This document shows positions 1-9,108 of a stretch of DNA of 64,000 bases, piece after piece. The stretch's first letter is position 1; every line of letters begins with the position of its first letter. The notes beneath the pieces were generated by a model that saw nothing but the letters and a program-made list of their open reading frames with translations, did no database searches and was not told the DNA's origin. The DNA lies in NCBI RefSeq assembly GCF_000214725.1, contig NC_015574.1:2419001-2483000 (forward strand). The letters are read 5' to 3'. Made by a program: the position numbers and the translations under genes. This stretch comes from Methanobacterium paludis (GTDB taxonomy: Archaea > Methanobacteriota > Methanobacteria > Methanobacteriales > Methanobacteriaceae).

Positions 1-2
1 GC

Positions 3-515
3 CCTAACATGAAAACCCTGGGTCCTAAACTGCGTGGAGACGTTCCAAAGGTAGCATCGAAACTTGCAGAAGCTGATGGTGCTGTCATAGTTGAAAAACT
101 CGAATCTGAAGGAGTTTACAAGGTAGAACTTGAGGACAAAACAATTGAACTTGCTCAAGATGATATTGTATTTGAAACAGAGTTACCAGAAAACATTGCA
201 AGTTCAGAATTTGATGGTGGAAGCATATTTATCAACACAGAACTTACAGAAGAAATATTATCAGAAGCAATGGCTCGTGAGCTTATAAGAAGGATTCAAG
301 ACATGAGAAAGGACCTTGACCTTGATGTAGAGGCCAATATCGAGGTATCTGTTGATTGCAGTTCCAAATTCACGGGACTTATAGAAAACTTCATAGACTT
401 TATTTCACATGAAGTCAGGGCAGATAAATTGATATTTGGAATTGAAAATGAAGATTACACCAAACAATGGAAAATAGAAGATGAAAATGTTAATGTAAAC
501 ATTAAAGAGTCTTAA
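3..515 (+). CDS. ileS: Isoleucyl-tRNA synthetase, C-terminal end (partial)
   Basis: The reading frame is open to the left edge, so only the last ~170 codons of the gene are present. The residues PNMKTLGPKLRGDVPKV at the edge match the linker after the anticodon-binding domain of archaeal IleRS. The rest resembles the C-terminal domain of the archaeal/eukaryotic-type enzyme (DUF5915-like). IleRS charges tRNA-Ile in the cytoplasm. The ATG at 9 is an internal methionine and not the start. The gene precedes purL by ~110 bp in the same direction. The identification is by recall of family sequence; the catalytic HIGH/KMSKS motifs lie outside the window. Confidence 0.88.
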   Translation, partial: PNMKTLGPKLRGDVPKVASKLAEADGAVIVEKLESEGVYKVELEDKTIELAQDDIVFETELPENIASSEFDGGSIFINTELTEEILSEAMARELIRRIQDMRKDLDLDVEANIEVSVDCSSKFTGLIENFIDFISHEVRADKLIFGIENEDYTKQWKIEDENVNVNIKES

Positions 516-624
516 AATATTTGTATACTTCCTTAAAGTCTTTATAAAATAGAAAATTAAAGGATAATGAATATAGAACAGATAAGGTTGCATACTCCAG
601 ATTGTATGGATAGATGGTGATAAA

Positions 625-2787
625 ATGGCTTTAGCAGATACTGAATTTGAATATATTAAAAAGGAACTTGAAAGAGAGCCTAACTCCCTGGAATATGGGA
701 TGCTGGACATAATGTTCTCAGAACACTGCTCCTACAAGAGCAGCCGCCCAATATTAAGACTGTTCCCAAATGAAGGTAAAAACGTGATTATAGGTCCTGG
801 AGACGATGCAGGAATAGTTGAACTTACAGATGAACTTGCCCTGGTCATTGGAATGGAAAGTCACAACCATCCATCTGCAATCGAACCTTATGGAGGCGCA
901 GGTACCGGAATTGGTGGAATAATCAGGGACATAATATCCATGGGGGCCAAACCAGTAGCACTGTTAGATTCACTCCGCTTTGGATACCTTGAAGACCCAA
1001 AATCAAGATACCTATTTGAACACGTGGTTAAAGGAATATCAGATTACGGTAACAGAGTTGGAATACCAACAGTAGGTGGAGAAGTTGAATTTGACGAGAA
1101 CTTCAAGGCAAACCCACTTGTAAACGTGTTATGTGTGGGCATAGTCAGTAAAGACTCAATTGTAAAGGGAATAGCTCCTAACGTGGGAGACATCTTCGTA
1201 CTAATGGGTGGGAGAACAGGACGTGACGGAATACACGGTGTTACCTTTGCATCTGAAGAACTGACAACTGCTTCTGAAATAGAGGACAGACCCGCAGTTC
1301 AGGTGGGAGATCCCTTCACCAAAAAACAGGTAATGGAAGCCACCTTCGAAGCCCTTGAAAAAATAGACATTCAAGGACTTAAAGACCTTGGAGGAGGAGG
1401 TTTAACCTGTTGCATCTCAGAAATGGCTGCAAAAAGTGAAAACGGGGCAGAAGTAGATATTACAAAAATACCTCTTCGTGAAAAAGGAATGACACCCTAC
1501 GAGATAATGTTATCAGAATCTCAGGAGAGAATGGTCTTTGTTGTCCATCCTGAGGATGTTGACGATCTCATGACAATCTTCAAAAAATTCGAACTTCCTG
1601 CTGCTGCCGTTGGTAAAGTCACAGGCACAGGAAGGTTTGTGATGACCCAGAAAGGAGAGGTTATCTCAGATCTACCGTGCCAGCTCCTCTCAGACCCCCC
1701 TGTTATTAAAAGAGAGGCAAAAAAACCTGAAACTACTCCAGAATACGTTGAGATTGAGGAGGTTGATCCAGAAGAGGCCCTCCTTAAACTTCTATCATCC
1801 CAAAACATTGCAAGCAAAAAATGGGTTTACAGTCAGTACGATCATGAGGTGCAGATAAGAACCGTTGTAAAACCTGGAGACGATGCTGCTGTAATGCGCG
1901 TGGACGATGAAAGAGCATTTGCAATCACATCAGACTGCAACAGCATCCATACCCAGCTTGACCCATACCATGGAGGTGCTGGTTCCGTTGCAGAGGCCAT
2001 AAGAAACGTTGTGAGCATGGGGGCCGAGCCAGTGTGCATAGCAGACTGTCTGAACTTTGGAAATCCAGAAAAACCAGAGGTTTTCTGGCAGTTTAAGGAG
2101 TGTATTAAGGGTATGTCAGATGTTGCAAACTGCTTCAGCACACCAGTTATAAGCGGTAACGTGAGCTTTTACAACGAAACAGAAGGAGTTACAGTTAACC
2201 CTTCACCTGTTGTGGGTGTTGCAGGAATCATGGACATAAAAGATATCAGAACATCTGAATTTAAAAATAGTGGCGATAAAATCATATTAATCGGTGCCAC
2301 CCATGCCGAACTCGGTGGATCTGAATTTTACAGGTCTGTGCACGGCGTTGTGCAGGGAAAAGCTCCGCAAGTAAGGATGGAACAGGAATATGGTTCTGCA
2401 ATGGCCGTACTTGAACTCATTAAAAATGACAGCAATGGCAATGTAACAGCAGTTCATGACCTTTCTGCCGGAGGACTTGGCGTTGCAATCTCTGAAATGA
2501 CCATAGCAGGAGGCTTAGGAGCCCGTATAGATCTTTCAAAGGTTCCTGCAGATGAAACCCTAACAGTTTCTGAAATTCTTTTCTCAGAATCACACGGCAG
2601 ATACCTTGTAACAGTTGAAAAAGATGTTGTAGATGAAATATTAAATAAAATTAAATCAAATAATATTTCTGCAGCCATTATAGGACAGGTAAATGGGGAT
2701 AAACTTGTTATGAATGAATCAATTTCAATTCCTGTTGAAAAGCTTAAAAAATCTTACACAGGAGTTATAGAAAAATTTATGGCATGA
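625..2787 (+). CDS. purL: Phosphoribosylformylglycinamidine synthase subunit PurL
   Basis: PurL is the synthetase subunit that converts FGAR, ATP and glutamine-derived ammonia to FGAM in purine synthesis, together with PurQ and PurS. The 720-residue length fits the small, separate PurL of archaea. Two tandem AIRS-type halves are visible. The first begins with SEHCSYKSSRP and continues with the nucleotide segment GMESHNHPSAIEPYGGAGTG and the glycine-rich DLGGGGLTCCISE. The second carries DPYHGGAGSVAEA and HDLSAGGLGVAISE. No disruption was seen. The downstream kinase-like gene starts only 4 bp after the stop, so the two are probably cotranscribed. Confidence 0.97.
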   Translation: MALADTEFEYIKKELEREPNSLEYGMLDIMFSEHCSYKSSRPILRLFPNEGKNVIIGPGDDAGIVELTDELALVIGMESHNHPSAIEPYGGAGTGIGGIIRDIISMGAKPVALLDSLRFGYLEDPKSRYLFEHVVKGISDYGNRVGIPTVGGEVEFDENFKANPLVNVLCVGIVSKDSIVKGIAPNVGDIFVLMGGRTGRDGIHGVTFASEELTTASEIEDRPAVQVGDPFTKKQVMEATFEALEKIDIQGLKDLGGGGLTCCISEMAAKSENGAEVDITKIPLREKGMTPYEIMLSESQERMVFVVHPEDVDDLMTIFKKFELPAAAVGKVTGTGRFVMTQKGEVISDLPCQLLSDPPVIKREAKKPETTPEYVEIEEVDPEEALLKLLSSQNIASKKWVYSQYDHEVQIRTVVKPGDDAAVMRVDDERAFAITSDCNSIHTQLDPYHGGAGSVAEAIRNVVSMGAEPVCIADCLNFGNPEKPEVFWQFKECIKGMSDVANCFSTPVISGNVSFYNETEGVTVNPSPVVGVAGIMDIKDIRTSEFKNSGDKIILIGATHAELGGSEFYRSVHGVVQGKAPQVRMEQEYGSAMAVLELIKNDSNGNVTAVHDLSAGGLGVAISEMTIAGGLGARIDLSKVPADETLTVSEILFSESHGRYLVTVEKDVVDEILNKIKSNNISAAIIGQVNGDKLVMNESISIPVEKLKKSYTGVIEKFMA

Positions 2788-2791
2788 TGTT

Positions 2792-3352
2792 ATGAAAAAA
2801 GAAGTTGTGAGACAACTAGTCCATGCATCCGGTGTTTTCATCGTTATTTTGGGCATGTTTGTTAAAGCAGAGCTTCTAATACTTCTATGTATAGGGATTG
2901 TAGTTCTTGTTGAGATGATGTTCAAACTCGACAAACACCACGACATCCCACTCTTTTCAACAATTTTCAGGACCTGTAAAAGACGTGATGATGAAAGAGG
3001 ATTTGTATATTTCTTTATAGGAATCATATTAACCCTTTATATTTTTAAATTCAACATGGCAATTGCGAACGCCGCCATACTGATTCTGCTTTTTGGAGAT
3101 TCTGTTTCAACCCTTGTGGGTCGTAGGTTTGGCAAACACCTCCTACCCTTTCAAAACAGGAAGACATTTGAAGGAAGTCTAGCATTCCTTTTTGTAGGGT
3201 TTTTACTGGCTTTTACACAGGTTCCAGTAATTCCGGCATTTTTTGGAGCATTATCAGGTATGATCACAGAGGCCTACAGCCCCATAGATGATAACATTCC
3301 AATACCACTTGTATCTGGTGCCATCATCAGTTTAGTTATGTATCTAATTTGA
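2792..3352 (+). CDS. Polyprenol/dolichol kinase-like membrane protein
   Basis: This 186-residue protein is strongly hydrophobic, with about six membrane segments. It resembles the SEC59/DGK1/VTE5 branch of CTP-dependent lipid kinases (COG0170). Features seen are RQLVHASGVF at the N terminus, the acidic/basic stretch FKLDKHHDIP, and GDSVSTLVGRRFGKH with FEGSLAF in the centre; the latter are the conserved family segments. The likely role is phosphorylation of a polyprenol in the membrane for glycosylation or envelope lipid metabolism. The substrate cannot be read from sequence. It starts 4 bp after purL, suggesting translational coupling. Confidence 0.78.
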   Translation: MKKEVVRQLVHASGVFIVILGMFVKAELLILLCIGIVVLVEMMFKLDKHHDIPLFSTIFRTCKRRDDERGFVYFFIGIILTLYIFKFNMAIANAAILILLFGDSVSTLVGRRFGKHLLPFQNRKTFEGSLAFLFVGFLLAFTQVPVIPAFFGALSGMITEAYSPIDDNIPIPLVSGAIISLVMYLI

Positions 3353-3436
3353 ATTCTACTTCTAAAACTGTTCAATGGATATTCAATTGAAACTATTCAA
3401 TAAAATATGAAATTATTCAATAATTTTAATTCTAAA

Positions 3437-4576
3437 TCAGAGGCGTATGGCTCTTTCATGCTTGAAGTACCTCACGGTAATCAAAAATATGAAGGAAGAT
3501 AAAAACACCGTGGGTAATGACAGCAACATGATTTCAGGATTTATATTTGGTGTTGATGCCAGTTTAACCATCAAAACTGTTGGTATGAAGTTTAAAATGC
3601 CTTCAAAGTATGATGAGGTTATAAATAATGGCATGAATAGTAAAAAGGTTGCAAACACCAGCAGCATGGTTATTGCAGAGTTAGCCTCTTTGGTACTGTC
3701 AACCAGCATAGATATGAATATTCCCGCCCCGATAAAACCCAAACCTACGAAAAAGAGTATGAAAATCAGGGAAAATGAGTTGTATATTGGTACGTGAAGA
3801 ATTTCCAGAATCAACATCCATGCAACACTCTGAACAAGAGAAAAAATTAGTATAGGCAATGTTTTTCCTAAAATAACCATTGAACTGGAAATTGGTGCCA
3901 TTAAAAGAATTTCAAAGGTTTTTCTCTCTCTTTCTCCTACTATGCTGTCTGTTACTATGTTACCTGCAAGGAATATGGGCAGAAGAAGGATAAATGGTAC
4001 TATGAAACCGTACATGATCTCCACAAAGTAAGGGCTGTCCAGGGCTATACCTGCATCCTGATTCTTTTTAACTCCAACAACGTTTAAAGTCACCAGATTC
4101 TGGACTTTTTGGATATCAGAATCGTTGACCCCTGCAGATTCTAACCTTTTTTCGACTTTAAATTTGTTAACAGCACTGTTTACCTTGGTGGACACCACAG
4201 GATAAAAAACATTGGCAGTATCCATGTGCACAGTTACATCTTGCTTTGGTTGAGATGAAACCTCAACAACAGCAACCAACCGGGTTCCAAGAAGATTATT
4301 TGCCTGATTCATGTCCTTGAAATAGATCAGATTCAAGTTCTGGGCTTCAAGATCCTTTGCAAGTGCAGAACCATTTAGATCCTGTGATATTCCAACTTTA
4401 AGGGATGAACTCAAACCGTAACTGTCTAGAAGATTCGGGTCCATTGCAATTGAACTTGCAACTGCAAGACCGAAGGCTCCAAAAATTATGAAGACCTGTA
4501 CAAAAACCACCAGCAGGTAAATCTTATTTCTCAAGATATCTTGGGCTTCCTTCTTCGCAAGAGTTATTAGTTTCAT
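3437..4576 (-). CDS. ABC-2 type transporter permease (NatB-like)
   Basis: This is a membrane permease of the ABC-2/NatB class. An N-terminal helix (residues ~16-42) is followed by a ~150-residue extracytoplasmic loop and about five C-terminal helices. The segment DSIVGERERKTFEILLMAPI is the typical cytoplasmic coupling motif of this family. The start chosen is the ATG at 4576 (MKLITLAKKEAQDILRNK), preceded by AGGGGT. An upstream in-frame ATG at 4606 would add ten non-family residues. It lies downstream of the XRE gene on the same strand, at the end of the export cluster that begins near 7386. A closely similar architecture is seen in the permease at 7705-8874. The substrate is unknown. Confidence 0.88.
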   Translation of the reverse strand: MKLITLAKKEAQDILRNKIYLLVVFVQVFIIFGAFGLAVASSIAMDPNLLDSYGLSSSLKVGISQDLNGSALAKDLEAQNLNLIYFKDMNQANNLLGTRLVAVVEVSSQPKQDVTVHMDTANVFYPVVSTKVNSAVNKFKVEKRLESAGVNDSDIQKVQNLVTLNVVGVKKNQDAGIALDSPYFVEIMYGFIVPFILLLPIFLAGNIVTDSIVGERERKTFEILLMAPISSSMVILGKTLPILIFSLVQSVAWMLILEILHVPIYNSFSLIFILFFVGLGFIGAGIFISMLVDSTKEANSAITMLLVFATFLLFMPLFITSSYFEGILNFIPTVLMVKLASTPNINPEIMLLSLPTVFLSSFIFLITVRYFKHERAIRL

Positions 4577-4843
4577 AATTACCCCTAATAAGCACCATAA
4601 TGCCATTGAATAATTATTTAATTAACCGTAACCTTCAAATTATCAAGTTATATTATCAAACCCGCCTTTGAATATTCCGGATGTTACCTTCTCTCAGTTC
4701 TAGAACTTATCTACAAATTCTACCGATTTTGGTTGTGTGTTATGGTTATGGTTATGGTTACTCTTCCCATTTTATTGATCATCACTTCCCTTCCATTCAT
4801 TGGTTTCCCAATCCCATTATTAATATTCCATTATATATAATTA
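4577..4843. other. Intergenic region with TATGGT microrepeat
   Basis: This 267-bp gap holds a short imperfect run of TTATGG units (around 4740-4762) and AT-rich DNA. A 73-codon plus-strand reading frame crosses it but overlaps the XRE gene and has no protein-like character. No RNA gene or clear terminator was recognised. Confidence 0.4.
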
Positions 4844-5044
4844 TTACAAATTCTCAAGATCGAATACTTCTTCAATACATTGTTTCTGGAGGGCTTTGGT
4901 AATTCTGTAGGCTAAAATCAGGGAAGGATTGTATTTTCCCTGTTCTAATGCTATGATCGTCTGTCTGGTTACATCTACCAGTTTAGCCAAATCTTCCTGA
5001 GTTAAGTTCAGTTCCAAGCGATACTTTTTAATATTAGTCTTCAT
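4844..5044 (-). CDS. XRE-family helix-turn-helix regulator
   Basis: This 66-residue protein is a compact HTH_3 domain. Key residues are LNLTQEDLAKLVDVTRQTI for the two helices of the HTH, followed by LEQGKYNPSL and a short tail. It belongs to the small YgzD/Cro-like class commonly found beside DUF2178 membrane proteins. Here the DUF2178-like gene lies immediately upstream in the same direction, with ABC exporter genes before it. The natural inference is a local repressor of this export operon, possibly acting at the palindrome at 7533-7551. No strong ribosome binding site is visible. Confidence 0.88.
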   Translation of the reverse strand: MKTNIKKYRLELNLTQEDLAKLVDVTRQTIIALEQGKYNPSLILAYRITKALQKQCIEEVFDLENL

Positions 5045-5207
5045 TGTCTCAGTTTCAATCCACTTTTGTTGAATAATCTCTCTTCTTGGAAGTTACAGTA
5101 AATGATAAAATAGTATAGATATTATTACATTCCCTGTTAACATAATTTTCATGCCAGTACACAGAATATGACCGCTTGAAAATCTTAATATCAAATCACG
5201 TTCTTAT

Positions 5208-5642
5208 TCAGTCCTCCTTTTCCAGGCGGTAGTTTGTCACCGATTGGATGATTATTCCCACTACCAGGGCTAATATGATGAATGGGTCCACATAAACCCT
5301 GTTTTGCAAGATGTTGTAAGTTATTTCTATGATTAATCCTATGTTCAAAATTAACATCATTCCCCATGCAGAATTTCGCTCAGCAATTGCCTCATGCATT
5401 CTTTCCCTTTCATCTTTTTTCAGTTTCCACATGACATCCATAATATCCAGATTGGAAAATGAAAACAATACTGCAAATGCTATTATAAAAATCATGTTTC
5501 CAGAATAGACAGCGATGGTAATTAACACTAGCAGAACTAACGCCAGAACCCCAGAATAAACTGCACCCTGCCATGTACCTATACTAACTCCCCAACCACT
5601 GTATTTCCTTCTTTTAAACCATTCTGGTTTTGCAATTACCAT
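5208..5642 (-). CDS. DUF2178-like four-helix membrane protein
   Basis: This 144-residue protein has four hydrophobic segments in two pairs. The pairs are separated by a charged cytoplasmic loop, WKLKKDERERMHEAIAERNS, which is characteristic of the DUF2178 family. The function is unknown. The family is recurrently encoded next to small XRE regulators, as here. It lies 26 bp after the ABC permease gene and before the XRE gene, so it is part of the operon that starts with the ATPase near 7386. It might be a membrane sensor or modulator for the regulator; that is inference from synteny. Confidence 0.72.
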   Translation of the reverse strand: MVIAKPEWFKRRKYSGWGVSIGTWQGAVYSGVLALVLLVLITIAVYSGNMIFIIAFAVLFSFSNLDIMDVMWKLKKDERERMHEAIAERNSAWGMMLILNIGLIIEITYNILQNRVYVDPFIILALVVGIIIQSVTNYRLEKED

Positions 5643-5668
5643 GCTTTCGCCTCTTATTAATTATTCAC

Positions 5669-6448
5669 TTAAATCGTGATTTTCTCCTTATCCAACCTAT
5701 TTATCATAACTAATACTAAACCAAACGCAGCTGCAATTATTATGGCACTGCAAGCTGCAACCAACCAGTTCGCAATATGTCCTGTGGCAATTAAGCGCAG
5801 AACATGCCCTGAGCTTATAAATACTAGTACTGCTATACCTACTGCAAAGAAATTCAGGATTTCCATTAACTTGGGATGGGTGAACCTTAAAACAGACCAG
5901 GATGAGAAGGCTGCGTAAGCCATTGGCACCATGGGCATTATGAAAAGGGTCATTATCCACCCTGCAGAGGACATAACCAAAAATGGGTTTAATCCACCTA
6001 AAAAACTCCAGGCAACGGAAAATATAACAATGACCGCAAGAACTACAGGATAACTCAATAAAAAGATAGAGATCATTTTACCTGCCCACAATGTTTTTAA
6101 TGATACAGGAACTGTTAAGATGGCTTCAAATCTTCTTAAAATCTTCTCATCACTGAACTTTTCTTTTATGAAGGGTACACTTACTATGTACATGGCAAAT
6201 GGAGGCATAACCAGAAAAGTCATCTCAAGGAACAGGTTCCTCAAAGATGCAACTTCGTAATTCTGGGTAAATATGCAGCCAACTGCTGCAAACACGATGA
6301 TATTTAAAATTATCGTGAAAATATAGTCTCTACGTCCTGTGACTTCCTTTACCTCTTTTAACACGATTGTGTTTATTTGGGGGTTCATTTTTCTCCCTAT
6401 AGCTTCCTTTGTTCCTTTCAAAATAACTGAATCTACCTGAGGGTTCAT
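5669..6448 (-). CDS. ABC-2 type transporter permease with duplicated N terminus
   Basis: This 259-residue protein has about six membrane helices and FSDEKILRRFEAILTVPVSL, the coupling segment of ABC-2 permeases. It overlaps the upstream ATPase gene by 4 bp, so the two form one transporter. The first 20 residues (MNPQVDSVILKG...) are repeated as residues 21-40 (MNPQINTIVLKE...). Both copies begin with an ATG that has its own ribosome binding site: GGTGG before 6448 and GGGAGA before 6388. Either start is possible. The substrate is unknown. No large external loop is present, unlike the permeases at 3437 and 7705. Confidence 0.86.
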   Translation of the reverse strand: MNPQVDSVILKGTKEAIGRKMNPQINTIVLKEVKEVTGRRDYIFTIILNIIVFAAVGCIFTQNYEVASLRNLFLEMTFLVMPPFAMYIVSVPFIKEKFSDEKILRRFEAILTVPVSLKTLWAGKMISIFLLSYPVVLAVIVIFSVAWSFLGGLNPFLVMSSAGWIMTLFIMPMVPMAYAAFSSWSVLRFTHPKLMEILNFFAVGIAVLVFISSGHVLRLIATGHIANWLVAACSAIIIAAAFGLVLVMINRLDKEKITI

Positions 6449-7386
6449 GTTTCCACCTTTTCATTCACATTTTTATCTGCAACTAGGTTCAGGTAAACTT
6501 CTTCAAGTGATGAATCAACTTTCCATGTATCCAGAATACTCTTTTCACTTAATCGGGACGTATCAAAATCGTTTTCTGGATAAAATGAAACTAAGGGCCC
6601 TTCCACTTTTATATCCCGGCCAATGTGCCGTATTTCCTGAGCCCACAAATCAGCATATGCTGGAGATTTAAGGCGAACAAAAAGCCTTGATCTTCCAAAA
6701 TGACTTATAACATCTTTTAAAGTACCTTTTGAGATCAGCTTTCCTTTTTTTAGAAGTGCAATATGGGAACAGACTTTTTGAACCTCTTCAAGGTCATGAG
6801 AAGAGAAAAATATAGTTTTACCTTGATCTGCTAGATCCTTCATCATGTTCCTTATAAGGTACCTTGATTCTGGATCAACACCGGCGGTAGGTTCATCCAA
6901 CACCAGAATATCCGGATCAGATACCAAAGCTCTTGCCAAAGCCAGTCTTTTGTGCATTCCATAAGAATACTTCACAACCGGAACATCGTTCCACTCCCAT
7001 AAGTTAACAGCATCCATGAGAATTTTAGCCTGCTCATGCGCTTTTTGGCCATTCATACCGTATAATTCCGCCCAAAAAACGAGATTCTGTAAACCGGTTA
7101 AGTTTTCATACAGACCATTAAATTCTAGCATGGATCCAATGTGCCTTCTCGTATCCATGGCTTTATCATCATCAGGATATGGATCTTCTCCCAAAATGTG
7201 GACTTTCCCTGAAGATGGGCTGATCAATCCCAGTATAAGTTTAATGGTAGTTGTCTTTCCAGAGCCGTTTGGACCCAAATAACCAAATATCTGACCCCTC
7301 TCAACTTCAAGAGATACTCCCTTCAAAGCTTCAAAATCCCCATAAATCCTGTGAACTCCATTTAAATCAATTAAAACTTCAGCCAA
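6445..7386 (-). CDS. ABC transporter ATP-binding protein
   Basis: ATPase partner of the permease at 5669-6448. It has Walker A GPNGSGKTTTIK, the signature region YSYGMHKRLALARAL (a divergent LSGGQ), Walker B DILVLDEPTAG, and H-loop FFSSHDLEEVQKVC. A ~100-residue C-terminal extension follows the nucleotide-binding domain. The start chosen is the TTG at 7386, which gives MAEVLIDLNGVHRIYG and follows GGGGGCGAAGG. A further upstream TTG at 7434 adds 16 residues without family resemblance. It is first in the operon ATPase, permease, DUF2178, XRE, and probably permease 3437. Confidence 0.93.
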   Translation of the reverse strand: MAEVLIDLNGVHRIYGDFEALKGVSLEVERGQIFGYLGPNGSGKTTTIKLILGLISPSSGKVHILGEDPYPDDDKAMDTRRHIGSMLEFNGLYENLTGLQNLVFWAELYGMNGQKAHEQAKILMDAVNLWEWNDVPVVKYSYGMHKRLALARALVSDPDILVLDEPTAGVDPESRYLIRNMMKDLADQGKTIFFSSHDLEEVQKVCSHIALLKKGKLISKGTLKDVISHFGRSRLFVRLKSPAYADLWAQEIRHIGRDIKVEGPLVSFYPENDFDTSRLSEKSILDTWKVDSSLEEVYLNLVADKNVNEKVET

Positions 7387-7532
7387 TCCTTCGCCCCCTA
7401 TAAAACAAATACCTGTTCTCTCAGTCAGCTTCAAAAGCCCTATTAAATGAACCTTGTTGAATAGTATGAATTAAAATGAAATAACAAATCCAATCTCTCA
7501 TATTATTCAGAATTACCAGTATGTAAAAAATA

Positions 7533-7551
7533 TGTTACATATAATGTAACA
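7533..7551. promoter_or_regulatory. Palindromic candidate operator of the ABC/XRE operon
   Basis: TGTTACAT-ATA-ATGTAACA is a perfect 8+3+8 palindrome about 150 bp upstream of the ATPase start. It is followed by another TTACAT half-site within 12 bp. Its position at the head of the operon ending in a small XRE repressor suggests an autoregulatory operator. Binding is inferred. Confidence 0.55.
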
Positions 7552-7704
7552 AATACATTACATTGTATTTAAAGATATCGATTTTTTAATAACATTGATG
7601 ACGGTATTAAATGAATAGAACAAGAAAAGTAGGGGATAGGATGAAATGAAAATTTAATAAATGAAATTTCAGTGAGATAAAAAAAATATGGTAAAACTTC
7701 AAAT

Positions 7705-8874
7705 TCAGGTAACTAAATCCCTTAAGAGTCTTAAAATACCCGGACGTGGCCCAAAAACCACATCATCCCTCTTGAACAGTTTTATCGCAACCCAGTAGAA
7801 TACAATGCTTAAAAGTAATATGCCCAAAATTGCAATGAAGTAATCTCCAGGTGGTATTGATTCCCCTGAGAAGAGCCTCATCACTATGGTCATCGAGGAT
7901 ATGTTTGCTGCTGCAGATTTCCGGGATATGTAGGCAAGAACTGGAACAACCAGAAATCCCACAATTCCAATGTACATGAAGCTTAAGGCTATGCCTGCTT
8001 CTTTGAAATTTTTTGCATAGGTGGCTACTACGGTTGTTATACCCACGATAGGTATCGAAGTCAGTACCACAAACATATACACAAGTAAAGGATTTTTTAT
8101 CTGGAATCCTGCTATTAGAAGTATTATCATCCACATTGCAACCTGTAGTGCTATTGTCAAAACCACCGCCAGGCTCTTACCCATTATGATCTGGGTTTGA
8201 GATACTGGCATTGCAATGAGTATCTCCCCTGTCTTACGCTCCTTTTCTCCCACAACACTGTCTATAATCATATTGCCAAACAGAAAAAGTGGCAGGAACA
8301 ACAGGACAGCCAGCATGACCTTATTTATGATCTGCATTGGAAGGGACTCTCCTGTTGATTTTTGAGTAAATTTCGGCTCTGATGTGTTTTGTGGGTTCAA
8401 CGATCGGACCCATGATGCAGTTAGAGCATCTCCCACCAATTTGGCTGTTGAACTAACTTCATCCTGAACAACAGCATGTTTAGGGTCGCTGTAATCCAGG
8501 TAAAGCTCCAAATTTACAGGTTCCATCCTTCCTATTCTACTATCAATATCAGCCGGGAGCTGTAAAAATCCTGTAGTTTGGCCTTGATTTATCTTTTTTA
8601 TGGCGTTGCTGTAATTTGAGGATGTTAAATCTATGATTTCGGGGTTTATACTCTTTTGAAAGAGTCCAGATGCGTCTTCAACATCAAGTGAAGCAAATCC
8701 GGTGAGTGAAGGTGTGATGGACAGACCTTTAGAAGATTCCAGGTTTGTAACGACGGAATTGAACATTATTATCATTAAAAAAAGTACGGACAGCTGTAAA
8801 AAGAATATCATAAGGAATTTTTTGCTTGAAATTGTGCCTTTAAACTCCCATTTGGTTATTGTGAGGAACTTCAT
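7705..8874 (-). CDS. ABC-2 type transporter permease (NatB-like)
   Basis: A permease of about 389 residues with an N-terminal helix, a large external domain (~130 residues) and about five C-terminal helices. The segment DSVVGEKERKTGEILIAMPV marks the ABC-2/NatB family and is nearly the same as in the 3437-4576 gene, so the two are paralogues. The start at 8874 (MKFLTITKWEFKGTISSKKF) is preceded by AGGGTT; an upstream ATG at 8907 is less likely. The ATPase gene at 9109-10026 lies just upstream in the same direction and is the probable partner. The exported substrate is unknown. Confidence 0.87.
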   Translation of the reverse strand: MKFLTITKWEFKGTISSKKFLMIFFLQLSVLFLMIIMFNSVVTNLESSKGLSITPSLTGFASLDVEDASGLFQKSINPEIIDLTSSNYSNAIKKINQGQTTGFLQLPADIDSRIGRMEPVNLELYLDYSDPKHAVVQDEVSSTAKLVGDALTASWVRSLNPQNTSEPKFTQKSTGESLPMQIINKVMLAVLLFLPLFLFGNMIIDSVVGEKERKTGEILIAMPVSQTQIIMGKSLAVVLTIALQVAMWMIILLIAGFQIKNPLLVYMFVVLTSIPIVGITTVVATYAKNFKEAGIALSFMYIGIVGFLVVPVLAYISRKSAAANISSMTIVMRLFSGESIPPGDYFIAILGILLLSIVFYWVAIKLFKRDDVVFGPRPGILRLLRDLVT

Positions 8875-9108
8875 GTTCTTAACCCTATAAATCCATAAGA
8901 TTATCATTTAAGCTGTTACTTATTCAAAACCTTGCTTACCCCTAAAACATTAATTAAACGCATTAATTACCCATAAAATCTTATTTGAACACATTAAGTT
9001 ACCAATGGAACCCAATTAAGCCCAATGAATAAAACCTACCGCAGAATGGAATATCCCGTTTGAATAATCCTTAAATTGATCTAATAATAATTAAAAACAT
9101 TGCAAACA

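Noticed and set aside
4681..4902. 73-codon plus-strand frame with Tyr-Gly repeats
   Set aside because: It arises from the TTATGG microrepeat and overlaps the XRE gene on the other strand; there is no ribosome binding site.
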